Of a stretch of DNA of 64,000 bases, positions 33,891 through 45,308 are shown one piece after another (within the stretch, counting starts at the first letter, position 1; every line of letters begins with the position of its first letter). The notes below the pieces were generated by a model. The model did not search any database, was not told the DNA's origin, and saw nothing but the letters and a program-made list of their open reading frames with translations. Position numbers and translations under genes: made by a program. This DNA is from Tridacna crocea (lineage: Eukaryota > Mollusca > Bivalvia > Cardiida > Cardiidae). The DNA is taken from positions 43,186,728 to 43,250,727 of the forward strand of contig OX031069.1 in the NCBI GenBank assembly GCA_943736015.1, given 5' to 3'.

Positions 33891-34105
33891 GCCTGTATTC
33901 ACCAACCTTTTCTAAGAACATTCTCAGTCTCATTCGTTAGAATTCTGTCAATGTGAAAGTGACAGAACTTCTGATTGGCTAAACCATTCTGATTGGCTAA
34001 ACCGAATGGTTTAGCCAATCAGAAGTTCTGTTACTTTCACTAACAGGGAAATTTGAAGTATAAGATCAAGAACGTTCTTAAGAATGGTTGGTGAATACAG
34101 ACCCT
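33891..34105. repeat. Palindromic MITE, family K, intact copy
   Basis: Outer inverted ends: GTATTCACCAACC at the left and GGTTGGTGAATAC at the right. Inside is a strong dyad, CAGAACTTCTGATTGGCTAA against TTAGCCAATCAGAAGTTCTG, around a duplicated GGCTAAACC centre. It has no coding capacity. Related copies lie at 23735-23810, 31919-32588 and 44148-44400. Confidence 0.7.
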
Positions 34106-34569
34106 GCAGTAGTGGTAAAATGGGGGATACGGTTAGAATTGTCGGTAATGCAGACGGAAATAGATTAGACCGCCCGATGCAATAATTACAAAGATGGGAT
34201 TTGTAAAATGATAGTGGAAATAAAAACAAACGGAAGTCATCGGTCTTACGTAAGAACAACTTTTATCGTTTTTGTAGACAATCAAGTTCAGGATTGAGTC
34301 ACTTAAAAGTTTTTTTCGGCGACTTTTTTATGTTTTATTTTTGTAGCTTTACTTGCTTTGGCCATCAGAACTTATGTGATGGATTGGTATCCATCGCTTG
34401 TGTCTCCGCCCATTAACCCTTTCCCACTCAAAGACTACTTTTGTCGACTCTTGGAAAGAAGCCTTCTGAAAACATTGTGGCAAAAGGAGAAAATGCTGGT
34501 AACCAGCATTTTCTCCTTTTCCCACAATGTTTTCTAGCCTATCAATAAACAGTTGCACCACTTGAGTCA

Positions 34570-35300
34570 CACACAAGTCTACATGAATGATTTTTGGTCG
34601 GATTTTCTTGAAACTTGAAGAGGTTCATTGTGTGTTCTAAACCTTGAACCATGTTGATTTTGAAAGGAAAGTTGACTACTAGTAAGGAAAAAGTAGCCAT
34701 TTAAAAATCAAATATACTTTTCTTGTTTACACGCCAAAGCCTGCATTCGTGGTCGCATTTCGAGAAACTTACACAGTTTCTTTTATAAAATCAACATCCT
34801 AAATCCTATCGATTCTTCAAAAAAACAAAAACGACAATAACTGAGGTAAAACGAGTACATTTCTTGTTTACACCACCGTCTTTATTTTCTATTCATTTCT
34901 TTTGAAATTTGCACAGATCATTTGTATTGGATTGAAGGAAGAAAATCCAGCGATTACTCAAGCAGAAGCAGCTCATTTGATTACTTTGTCTCCTTTACGT
35001 AACAAACACCAAATTATTATTCTTGTAGGGGTTGCTTAAACACTTGGGTTGATTTGTTTGATTTCCAGATAACTTGTTTTAAGAAATCGTTCTTTTATTA
35101 TCTAACTGTTCGATTCGACATGTGTACTTGTTATGTTAAAGGGTTCAGGCCCAGTTGCAACAACCAAACACCAATTTTCGTTGGTGCGTATGTACTTTTC
35201 ATTTTCAATACATTAATTCATGATCAATGCCATAGAATAAGCAAAATATCTGCAAGTCTAGCAATTACGGTTCTCAAGGACCTCTAATTTTTACGAAAAA
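34570..35300. other. Unassigned stretch
   Basis: AT-rich, with no palindromic family, no gene and no clear repeat. Short open frames only. The same applies to 3850-4420, 17500-18200, 28690-29400, 43300-43980, 45840-46300 and 62900-63240. Confidence 0.3.
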
Positions 35301-35824
35301 GAAGCTCAAATAGTTGAATTTGTCTTGTAAAGATATGAAAGCATTATAGGAAAAGAAAAAAATGGTGGATACCACCATTTTCTTCTTTTCCAACAATGTT
35401 TTCTGCAGGCTCCACTGTGTGGGACATTAAAACATGGGTATTAACGGGTTTGGTAGACGGCAAAGTGCGACAATACACATTGAATAGAACCGTTGGTCAC
35501 CATGAAAGAAAGATGATTTACCGACTGTAGGTTAGCGAGGCCGTACATAACGTGGATCACATATCTATCGCGCGAGGCAATCAAGCATTTTGATGAAAAT
35601 CTTCCCCTCTATAGCCATTTATTATCTATCGTTATCTCCTTCAATTTTCTGTCTAGTTAAGCCAATATAACCAACTAGTAATTCGATATAATAGATCTAT
35701 AAACCGCGCTCAGAGACAGCTGTCGTTGTCTTCGATAGCCATCCTCTGCCGAGAACCTTTATCCCCGGAATCAACGGAACCAGCCGTTGAGTAAACAAAT
35801 CTCAATTCTTAAATCCATAAAGGC

Positions 35825-36195
35825 ATTATCTCCTAGTAGATGGCATTCTACAAATACTCATCTATCTAATTTGGGCATCCTGGGTACAGACCAGAACCAC
35901 TTTTCTACGCGAAAACCGTTACTTTGAATTTCAAACTGAAATAAACGTTCACTCAATAAAATACCACCTGGTGCGATTCATTCAGCTATGATCAGCAGTT
36001 TAGAGAAATCTGGAGCTAAAGCAGGCCTGATTTTTTTTCTAAAACGTATTGATAAAAGCCATTTTCTCCATTGCTACTTTATACCGCGTATTACTAAAGT
36101 CTCCCCGATAGCGAGGAGAATGATGCGTCATATAAGACAGGTCGAATCTTTCAAGAATAAGACATGCACATACAACGCCATAAAGGACAAGTACC
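35825..36195 (-). repeat. Family I MITE
   Basis: Inverse orientation: TAGATGGCATTCTACAAATA, CAGCTATGATCAGCAGTTTA and CTTTATACCGCGTATTA. It directly precedes the large inverted repeat at 36268. Confidence 0.7.
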
Positions 36196-36267
36196 CACCA
36201 GAGGTAAACAGGAGCTGAAATTCCATTTGTATTCAAATCAAACCATTTAAAAGTATAGCACTATTAT

Positions 36268-38838
36268 TCACTGTATGGAAACTCTGTACGGGAAATTTCT
36301 TCGGTGAATTCAAGATGGCGGACACGTGTTATTGACAAAGTAAGTGTCCTTTAATTTTGGTCCAAACTTGTTTCAAATTGCATCCCCTACAACGAGCAAG
36401 GTACCAATCTAAAGAGCTTTGATTGAAAAATCAAGCGATAGTAGCTTATGAGAAAACGGGAGTGCCTCTTGTCCGTAATCCCGTGCTGAACACGATGTTT
36501 TGATGAAGTTGAAAAACTAAGCGGGAGACCGGAAGAAAACTGGCTTTATTTCATGGAATAGAAAGCTAATGATAAAAGAATGTTTCTCGATCGGTGGGGA
36601 AAAGTCATACTCTTACAACTGTACCAAAATACGTTGCTTATATTTACTGATTACTGTTATAAAGTTTTGAAATTTTGCATAGTGTACTCTTCGGTGCAAA
36701 CCGAAACTAAACTACTGTAGGGTTGGGTGATCGGAATTTCTGTAAGCTTAGGTAACAAATATGAAGTCAAAAATCTGTACCCTTCGGTGAAAATGATCAA
36801 GGGAGGAAAAAAGGAAATGTACGAACAACCTACACGGGTCATTTACTTGATATTTTTATGTTGAACTCAAAGAAACGTGATGTATAAACCCAAAAATTCG
36901 TTCACTAAAATGGCTCGTTATTGAGAAGTGCTGAGCAACATGAACAGAAGAATCTTGTATACATGTAAATATATATGTGCCTTTAAGATAAAAATGATAA
37001 ACTTAAGCTTTTTGTCTTGGTCTGACATCAAAAATGTAGAAACCATCCAGAGTATAAACTTCAAAGACGCATTATCTGAAAAGTGAAATATAGAACCGTA
37101 CCTCCTCTATTATCATTTATTGATCAGTGGTCCTCTTTGGTGAAGTAGGTAATGTAGATTTTTTGTAACTTTTTTTGGATGGTGTCGGTTAGAATTCCAC
37201 AAAGGACTCAGTTATGTTTGTATGTCTGTTGGCAATGCATTTTAGAGCCCAAGCCCAGTGCTGGTGAACACATGAAGCACTTTCAGAGCAAACTTTGTGT
37301 TGATCGGACCAGTACCAGTTGGAAAGCCATATAAAGCCCGAATCAAACAATGACACATTTCTGAGCTTTGGCTTAATTTATTAAACACTAAGAACCGGCA
37401 GTGAAATTCTAAATACCAACCTTTAAGAGACCTTTTATAAAGGATAATCGTATGCCTGTTGTTAAATTCACATTTAAGAGTTTTGCTTTAGCATAAATTA
37501 TGCTTTTTTTCATTAATTGAAACCGTCAATTTTCATACATTGATAGAACTGAGAAATTCAGCCTATAAGAACCATGGCTCTCTTTTCATTTATTGAAAAA
37601 AAACTCACTAATTTCGACCTTAATTTTCAAAGTATCAAATCCTTTGACTAGAAACTCTGCATGATTATACAACACACTCCGGCAGCTCTGTCTTCATTAC
37701 CTCGTTTTCTGAGTTACGTCCCCTTTCTATCATCCTTTTGTAAGCATTTTCAAGGGACATTGTCCTTATTCCGTAGCTTTCATTTTAAAGCTTTTATAAA
37801 CTCCCACTTTTATGTTTCAGTTACACGGATGAGGAACTACTTTAGTGATATTCTTTTTTTCTTCTGCTTTCAGTTTTCTATTATAGAATTATACACATGG
37901 AACTTAACTTTTTTTTTGTTACATTCTGTTAATAATATATTTTTACTTTGTTACACTCCGGTATTTAGTTTACCCGAATAAAAGGTCTTGATCGAGGTCA
38001 TCTGAATACGTTGATACATTGTAGTTTTATCTGGGAATAAGTTTTTTTTTTAATTCAAACTAATTTTAAACACTATTTTAAAATGACTCTTACTTTTCCT
38101 TTAGAAAATAGGAATAACAAAGAATTCTCTATCAACTTCTAGCAAAGCCAGGAAACGCTGGCGTGACCCATTTTTTAGGCATTATACGGTTTTAATATAA
38201 CAAACAAGATACAGAGTAAATGGCACAAATTGGTTTCATGTACTTGTATAAGAAAATTTCGCTGTGCGGGAAATACAAGTAGAGTGATCTAGCATTTTTT
38301 CCTTTAATCATTTTCACCGAGGCGTACAGATTCTTGACTTTATATTTGTTACCGAAGCGTACAGAAATTCCGATCAACCAACCCTACAGTAGTTTAGTTT
38401 CGGTTTGCACCGAAGAGTACACCATGCAAAATTTCAAAACTTTATAACAGCTAAATCAGTAAATATAAGCAACGTATTTTGGTACAGTTGTAAGAGTATG
38501 ACATTTCCCCACCGATCGAGGCACATTCTCTTATCATTATCTTTCTATTCCATGAAATAAAGCCAGTTTTCTTCCGGTCTCCCGCTTAGTTTTTCAACTT
38601 CATCAAAACATCGTGTTCAGCGCGGGATTACGGACAAGAAGCACTCCCGTTTTCTCATAAGCTACTATCGCTTGATTTTTCAATCAAAGCTCTTTAAATT
38701 GGTACCTTACTCGTGGTAGGGGATGCAATTTGAAACAAGTTTGGACCAAAATTAAAGGACACTTACTCTGTCAATAACACGTGTCCGCCATCTTGAATTC
38801 ACCGAAGAAATTTCCCGTACAAAGTTTCCATACAGTGT
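36268..38838. repeat. Large inverted repeat: about 540 bp arms around a 1.5 kb centre
   Basis: The left arm (36268-36806) from CACTGTATGGAAACTCTGTA to CTTCGGTGAAAATGATCAAG returns as its complement at 38298-38838. Shared landmarks include TTCTTCGGTGAATTCAAGAT, CATCGTGTTCAG and GGTTTGCACCGAAGAGTACA. The arms are nearly alike with scattered substitutions. The centre (36807-38297) has no convincing ORF. It could be a non-autonomous long-TIR transposon or two opposed insertions. Outer ends carry AAGATGGCGG and ACACGTGT. Confidence 0.75.
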
Positions 38839-39073
38839 TATTGTGAAGATACCACTAGGTCGGTCTAAGTTTTAGTCGAGGCGGTATACAATTGGTACAA
38901 GACAGTAGGGCTAAAAAGAGATACGACAGGGCTAGGTAAAAGGTATACATATTGTGCTACTTACCTCTATTTTAATAAAAAGTTAATAGTGCCAATCATG
39001 TTGCATTTACCTGTGATTTCTCATCAAGAAGGCAAGATTGCTACCCTGTACGACTGAATTCAGACAAAGTAAA

Positions 39074-39302
39074 TTAACCCTTTCCCAAACAATCCGTGGT
39101 TTTTACTACCCTGAGATAGAAGCCTATTGAAAACATTGTGGAAAAAGAAGAAAATGCTGGTAACCATCATTTTCTCCTTTTTGCAGAATGTTTTCTGCAC
39201 TGCTAGAAACAAATTTCAGCTTTTTGAGGAACGCTTATTTTGTCGTTTGCAAGTGCTTTCAATCTGAACCAGCCTAAAACCTTGTCGTTCGGTAAAGGTT
39301 AA
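39074..39302 (-). repeat. TTAA MITE (family 1), reverse copy
   Basis: TTAACCCTTTCCCAAACAAT to CGGTAAAGGTTAA; core with TGCTGGTAACCATCA. Confidence 0.82.
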
Positions 39303-39404
39303 AGCACAATATGAGCCTGAGTTCACTAAAACAGTATAGATGATAAAAGTTGCTCTCTTCTTGTTGTTGGCGGTCCAACTGATACACAGTGGTTGTTGTT
39401 GACG

Positions 39405-40115
39405 TTATTAGATGTATGGTCAGGTGGCAGGGGACTTGGAACCACCATGCCGGCGAGGTGGCGACATGATTCGACACAGCCGTGTACAAGTTTCCAGGTC
39501 CCCTGCCATCTGACTGTACAACGTATTTATTATACTGCTAAGTTATACCCTTTCAAAGCGTATTAACCCTTTCCCAAACGACAGATTTTAGACTCTTCCA
39601 AACTCAAAGAGTTTGCAGACGACAATTTCAAATTTGATAAAAATGGCAGAAAGTTCTCCAAATGGGTATAAAACACTGTGGGAAAAGGAGAAATTGCTCG
39701 TTACGAGCAATTTCTCCTTTTCCCACACTGTTTTCAAAAGACTTGTACTGCAGACACGTAAAAACAAGGGCTCGTTTCGGAAAGGGTTAAGCGAAATTTT
39801 CCTGTTTTGTAGTCTCTCGAATCGAGTATGCGGGCGAAATTAGAAATTCCCTTCTGAGCGCCCCATTTCAGTGAAAACTGACGTAATTGGGAACTGATGT
39901 CACTAAAACGTGCAGTTTGGTGCATAAAGGTGCAGTCTGGTGATCGATTGACGCCTCCATTTTGGATGTTGTGTTGCAAGTGCAATATATACGGGGCACT
40001 CAAAATGGAAATTGGTTTTACGTGGTCTCGTTTTACGTTGCCAGTGTACATGGTACATATGTTCGGGGCATATTATCCTATCAGATCAGGAGCAATTTCT
40101 TTGCAGTAATTATAA
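39405..40115 (+). repeat. Family E repeat, copy E5, interrupted by a TTAA MITE
   Basis: Left part 39405-39566 and right part 39787-40115 together make a family E copy; the TTAA MITE occupies the middle. Motifs are decayed (TGACGTAA, TGATGTCA; CGCCTCCATTTTGG). Confidence 0.75.
39563..39790 (+). repeat. TTAA MITE (family 1) inserted inside a family E repeat
   Basis: TTAACCCTTTCCCAAACGAC to GGAAAGGGTTAA; core AAATTGCTCGTTACGAGCAA. It splits a family E copy at AAAGCG(T/C)(A/G)-TTAA-GCGAAATTTTCC, and the same site is uninterrupted at 19596-19599. Confidence 0.88.
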
Positions 40116-40293
40116 TAACATCAATTGTCTCTAGTTGTTGATTTTAACTCTTTCATTACCGAAAAAAAAACATATTACAGTTTCGCTACAAGATAATACG
40201 GTTAAGTAATAAACCAAAATAAAATATTGGACTCTGTAGAGCTGTGTATATCACATAGGCAGCATATAATTTGTCATCTGCCAATGCTTTCAA

Positions 40294-40523
40294 TTAACTT
40301 ATTACCAAACGGGAATATTTTAGGTTTGTCCAAATCGAAAGCATATGCAGACGACAAAATAAAATGGCTGAAAATTCGAAATTTGTTTTGTGAAGGGTAG
40401 AAAACATTGTGGGGAAAGGAGAAAATGCTGGTTACCAGCATTTTCTCCTTTACACCCACAATGTTTTCTAAAGGCTTCTTTAACATGCTCGTCAAAAGTA
40501 GGGATTGCGTGGTAATTGATTAA
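40294..40523 (+). repeat. TTAA MITE (family 1), full-length copy
   Basis: TTAACTTATTACCAAACGGG to GTGGTAATTGATTAA. It lies about 130 bases upstream of the receptor signal-peptide exon. Confidence 0.82.
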
Positions 40524-40649
40524 GGCGAGTTTTAAATTTTGTCGTCTGGTAAAGACTTAAAACTGGTAAATGATGGATAAATGGGGCCCTTGATGAAATT
40601 GCTACAACATATACTGCAAAATCCCATAATTGTGTTAATATATTTTCAG

Positions 40650-40709
40650 GTAATGATGACGCTGTTCAGCAGATTGTGCATTCATATCGTCTTCATTTTG
40701 ATGTTAAAG
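40650..40709 (+). CDS. Family B GPCR, exon 1: start codon and signal peptide
   Basis: First coding exon of the receptor gene. After a pyrimidine-rich acceptor ending at 40649, two consecutive ATG codons (40653 and 40656) open a 19-codon stretch reading MMTLFSRLCIHIVFILMLK. It is followed by a good donor (AAG then gtaggt). The peptide has a basic residue and a hydrophobic run, as in a secretory signal peptide. It ends in phase 0, which matches the phase-0 start of the cassette exon at 45309 (IVDSSNS...), giving a plausible cleavage region near VDS-S. The acceptor in front of the ATG implies at least one upstream untranslated exon, which I could not locate. The assignment is inferred from splice sites, phase and signal-peptide character; a short exon like this could be coincidence, but all three criteria fit. 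Confidence 0.7.
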
Positions 40710-40747
40710 GTAGGTGAAACAGTTTAGTTTCCTTGCACGCGTTCTTA

Positions 40748-40968
40748 TCTGTTTTACGGGAGACAACTCCTTCATGCATCGCTTCATCCCGGTTTAAATG
40801 CGATACCTAACAACGGCATTAGGGAGAATTCTCTTTAGCTCAGCGGTTTTGGTGATGGCCTTTCGTCCGAGCGTTCTAGGTTCAAATCCTGTTCGGTCCC
40901 TATATTTCTTCTATGTATTTGTTCATCTGTTTCTTTGTTACGGACTTTGTTCGGAAGATCTCCATCAA
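40748..40968 (+). mobile_element. Solo LTR related to the TRIM, with tRNA-like body
   Basis: Same layout as the TRIM LTR: TTTTACGGGAGACAACTCC at the start, then CTTTAGCTCAGCGG (A box), GGTTCAAATCC (B box), CTGTTCGGTCCC, and an end reading TTACGGACTTTGTTCGGAAGA. Only one LTR is present and no clear target duplication was found. It lies just 3' of the receptor signal-peptide exon, in intron 1. Confidence 0.7.
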
Positions 40969-41702
40969 TAGATCTCTTCAAGTAAACCCTTATCCTGCTC
41001 AAAAAGAGAAAAGAAAATTCAAGCCTACAGTATAACCCCAAATTTGTGTATTTCAAAACTATTGGGAGGGGGATATATCTCCTTATCGGACAGTGTAGAT
41101 TCAAGATCAGACTGCACGTTCTGTGCAGTCTGATCTGGATCTACACTGTCCGCAAATGGCCCTTTAGTCGCGCTTAGCAGTCTTAGGGTTAGAGGCGCGA
41201 TTAGACCTACATGTGCTACTGGGACCACGTGTACACGTTCAACCAATGACGTCATATTACGAAATACGATCAAACGCAGACATCCATACTAGACGGGGGA
41301 CACCTCTCATTGTAATGAATTGTCTAATTAGTATTTTAAGGCTATCATTACCCATTTTCTTTTTCCGTACTGGTTAACCCGTTGGCGGCTAAGCCCGACT
41401 CCATTTTTTTTTCAATGAAAATAAAGGATAAATGACCAGCAGACATTATGAGACGGACAGGCAGAAATTAGGTAGCAATTTCTCCTTTTCCCACTATAAA
41501 ATGGAAATAGCTATACTTCCAAAGCTTTAAATTCCAGCTTTTGTAACCTTGCGTCAACAGTTATTTCACGACGATAGTTTACAAACCCACTTTTCTCTTT
41601 ACCAATACTACCCGAAGAAAGTGCTACTTGTTTCAGTGCACGAATATTACCAAATGTGGGAAAGATAGTTAGGTGCACTTTTGATTCACTATCCATGTAA
41701 AA

Positions 41703-42257
41703 AACACTATCTTCGCGAGCCAAGGTTACGATCACTACATGGATATTACCTTGGCGGATCGAGGCCGATTTCGAGATTCCCGCGACACGCCCCCTATTGG
41801 ATGCTGGTTATTATCCCCCTTTACGTCATATTTCTTATAGCCAATGAAATGTCGTTTTACAAACCGCTTATGAATACAATAATTCAACGTGAGGCAATAA
41901 CCACAAACGTACTTCAACATTCCATGGTCAGGTGCTGGGATATAGCCTAAAACATCTGATAATTGACTGGTCACATTGAAACTTTATATAAATATTGTTC
42001 GTCTATGTTTTCTTCGGTAATAAATCATTACAGATCCTGCACACGTCCACGGAGGTGTTTTCATGTTTACCTTCTATTTTTATCGCGACCCCCTTCTATT
42101 TTGATCAAAGATGAAATGCTACGAGCGATTTTATTTGATGCAGTTAGAGCTATCTGCAACCAATGAAAATGCGTATCGGGTGATTGTCCAAATCAGGCTC
42201 AATCCGCCAAGGGTAGAGTAGCGCAGTGGAATGTAACCCTTGGCTTTCAAGATAGAA
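41703..42257. repeat. Element with about 58 bp TIRs (family Q)
   Basis: CTATCTTCGCGAGCCAAGGT ... CTTGGCGGATCGAG at the left, and the complement of CTATCTTGAAAGCCAAGGGT ... CTTGGCGGATTGAG at the right. One end of the same family occurs at 9748-9900. The middle has no supported coding region. Confidence 0.65.
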
Positions 42258-42337
42258 AAAATACATGCACGGCGTGATGTGCTTAAAGATTTATGATATA
42301 CGTCGCTAAAGCCCTTTTTTGCCAGATCATGGCTCAT

Positions 42338-42566
42338 TTAATCCTTTATCAGACAAAAAATTTTTAGCCCCATCCAAACTGAAAGCATTTGCAGACAACA
42401 ATTTCAGTGTGGCTCAAATAGTGCAATTATCTTTTGAAAGGATAGAAAACATTGTGGGAAAAAGAGAAAATGCTGATTACCAGCATTCTATCCTTTTCCC
42501 ACAATTTTTTCAAAAGGCTTCTTTACAAAGGTCGTCAAAAGTCGTCCTTGTGTGGTAAAGGGTTAA
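42338..42566 (+). repeat. TTAA MITE (family 1), full-length copy
   Basis: TTAATCCTTTATCAGAC to GTGGTAAAGGGTTAA, 229 bp, in receptor intron 1. Confidence 0.82.
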
Positions 42567-44147
42567 GATTGTGACCTTAACAAATCTTTGCATGTTTTGC
42601 AGTTGACCTACTTTTTCTCGCAGTGATACAATGATTTTTTTTCTGTGAACAAGCTAAAAGCATTCCGCAGAAGAGCCAATAGACTCCCGGGCGGAGCCAA
42701 CTATCTAACAATTTGTGCACAATGTGCGTGTATCAAAACACCGTGTTTCATTCCAACTCTAATGAAGATAATAAAGGAAGCCGTTTAAATACTTTATGGT
42801 ACAGACCTAATGGATTGAAGGACCTCTCTAATTATCTCTTTGCCATTCAGCAGAGTTTTAGACTTGTCCGTATTGCAAGTGTGTGCAGTAAACAATCAAT
42901 AGAATGCCCCTAAAATTTGAAATAGATGAAAACAAACTGTTAAAAAGGGGGAACATGCTGTGTACCAGTATTTTCTCTTATTTTTTTCTGTGCTGTTTTG
43001 TGAAACTCTCTCTCTCTCTGAGTCGAAAACAAAAACACAGGATTGTTTGGTAAAAGAATATAGAGGTTAAATATTGTATTCTCCTCGGGGCGTCAAAAAG
43101 TAGCGAGTATGTCAAGTCATCAACCCTTTTACCAATGAAAATCAAAGCATTCAAAACGCTGGAGTGGTATTTGTCACGGAAACCATTGTGTGAGATTAAT
43201 AATTTGAAAGAAAAAGAGAAATATTATTCAAATATTTGCTTAGTAGTCAAGCTACTAAGCAAATGAATTTCTCTTTGGTTGAAAGGAGAGTACTCATGGC
43301 AAAATTTGGATTACTAGTATTTGTGGTCATCCTTTGATCATCAGGTGGAGTCAGTAGTAACGTCCTTTGACAGTAGAATGCATGATGTAAATATATCAAA
43401 GTAAATTTAGTTTCACCTGAAAACTATGATTTTGAGATATTTTTGACCGAAAAGATTTAATTTCCATCATTCCAATCAATTATTTAGACCTGTAAATAGT
43501 CTCGCACAAGCAAACGGAGAAGCGCGCAATCATGATACCAACAAGACAAGGTACGAACTGGTTTTGAAACGAGGGAGCCGACGACCAAGCGATTGGTAGA
43601 CAAATTTTGTGTATATCAATGCCCAAATAGAAGGCTATGACCGGGTTAAGCTATTTTCAATTAAAGATTAGTATGTCCTTGATCGATGGCCTCACCCAAT
43701 GTATTTTAACATGCTTTTTTCAGTTACATATCGAAAAACTCATTTGTCCCCCCTCCCCTCCCCCAAAATGTGTTTAATTGGATTTATTTTCTTCAGCTTC
43801 GCACAAAATACCTCTTTCTATGGTACATGGGCTTAAAAATTCAATATTGAACTCATAGTGGTATTGTCTTTGACAAATACCACGAAAATTAGACCCGGTT
43901 TAAACTGAAAACATTTACAGACGACTCGATAGTCAAAAGGCATATCTAACTATTTCAAAAGTATTTTGGGGGACGATGGGTACTCATCGGACAGTATAGA
44001 TTACAAATCAGACTGCACACTCAGTGCATTCTGATCTTGATTTTCACTGCCTGCAAAAGGTTATTTAGCAGCCTAGGGCTTGACTTATCTACATGTTAAT
44101 TTTCTTGTCGAAGCAGTCTTGTAGAATTGAAACTATCCCCGGTTCGT

Positions 44148-44400
44148 TTTCACCAACCACTCTTAATGCCATTCTAGTCTGAATGTGAAGATTTCTCGTA
44201 ATTTCAAAGTAATGCAATATCTGATTGGCTTAACCAAATGGCTTAGCCGCCAATCAGATATTTAGCTACATTCAAAATTAGAAATCAGACCGAGTTCAGT
44301 GCCCCTTCATGTTTGATTAAGTAACTTTACAAACATTCTTAGGAACATGAAAGTTCTTAACAAATGCATAGCTGAAATACAAACCGCCTCTAGCGGGATT
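44148..44400. repeat. Family K MITE, diverged copy
   Basis: Contains TTCACCAACCACTCTTAATG at the left, a central dyad (TATCTGATTGGCTTAACC against GCCGCCAATCAGATA), and a right end with ATTCTTAGGAAC. It is joined at its right side to a tRNA-bearing LTR fragment in minus orientation. Confidence 0.55.
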
Positions 44401-44520
44401 CGAACCCATGACCGGCAAATTTCCTCGTTTTTCGAGGTTTAAAAGACCAATATCATAACCACTGAGCTAAAGAGACATCTCCCTAGCGCAGTTGTTAGGT
44501 ATTTTATTTCATCCTTTCCG
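44380..44520 (-). mobile_element. TRIM-type LTR fragment with well-formed tRNA-like cloverleaf
   Basis: On the minus strand it reads CTAACAACTGCGCTAGGGAG, GTCTCTTTAGCTCAGTGG, a CCTCG-AAAAA-CGAGG hairpin, GGGTTCGAATCCCGC and TAGAGGC. The 5' GTCTCTT pairs with the 3' TAGAGGC at six of seven positions, A and B boxes are present, and the extra hairpin sits near the anticodon/variable region. The flank GGCGGTTTGTATTTCAGC matches the 57612-57844 LTR. It could be read as a tRNA pseudogene, but its flanks match the LTR family. Confidence 0.65.
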
Positions 44521-44805
44521 GTAGGATATCGAAAATAACAGTCAAAATAGTTTTCGACATTACACGGGTACGACCAGAGAATACCGATTTTCATGTTCGT
44601 GTTGCCTAGGTAAATTGCGAGTGCCTCACGACCAGATGGAAATATGCCGTCATTTACCTTACATTTCTCTCGCTTGGCATGATATTGTAATGCTTTGCTA
44701 TGCTGGAGGGGTACGCCACGGCGAAGAACGGAAAAGAACTTTACTTTATTTTAATAAAGCTCCTCCCAGAATGGGTTAAAAGCATGAAATAAATTCAGTG
44801 TTTGT

Positions 44806-44922
44806 TTTTTTTCGGTGAAAGATCGAAATGTTTTTCATCTCGTGAACACCTTCGGTAATATTTTCACAATAGTGTTCACTCGATGAAATACATTTCGATC
44901 TTTCACCGAAAAATACAAAAAA
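44806..44922. repeat. Fold-back repeat O
   Basis: TTTTCGGTGAAAGATCGAAA / TTTCGATCTTTCACCGAAAA arms, an inner dyad TCGTGAACACC / TGTTCACTCGA, and an AT-rich loop. Confidence 0.75.
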
Positions 44923-45308
44923 TATCCTTTATGTATTTAATTCAGGATAAAACTATGCATGAAGGAGTGGTTACCCGTAACAATATCTATAATATGTGAC
45001 ACATAACTTATTTCTAATCTCCATCTTATTGCTCTATAAATCCGACTTTTTACAACAATGTCCCGACTTTCAGAGACCTTGAGGAAGACAAATTTTGAAA
45101 ACATTATTGGAAAATGAGAAAATACTGGTAACCAGCATTTGCACATTTTCCAACATTTTTTTTTCTAAACCTTTTTAAATAAATTTCAAATTGAGAATCA
45201 CGTTTATTTTGTTTTCTGCAAAAACTTCAACAAGGGCAATTCCTAATATATGTCCTTTTATGAAGAGTTAAGCACTAAAAGCCGTTTGGTTTTAATTTTT
45301 GTTTACAG

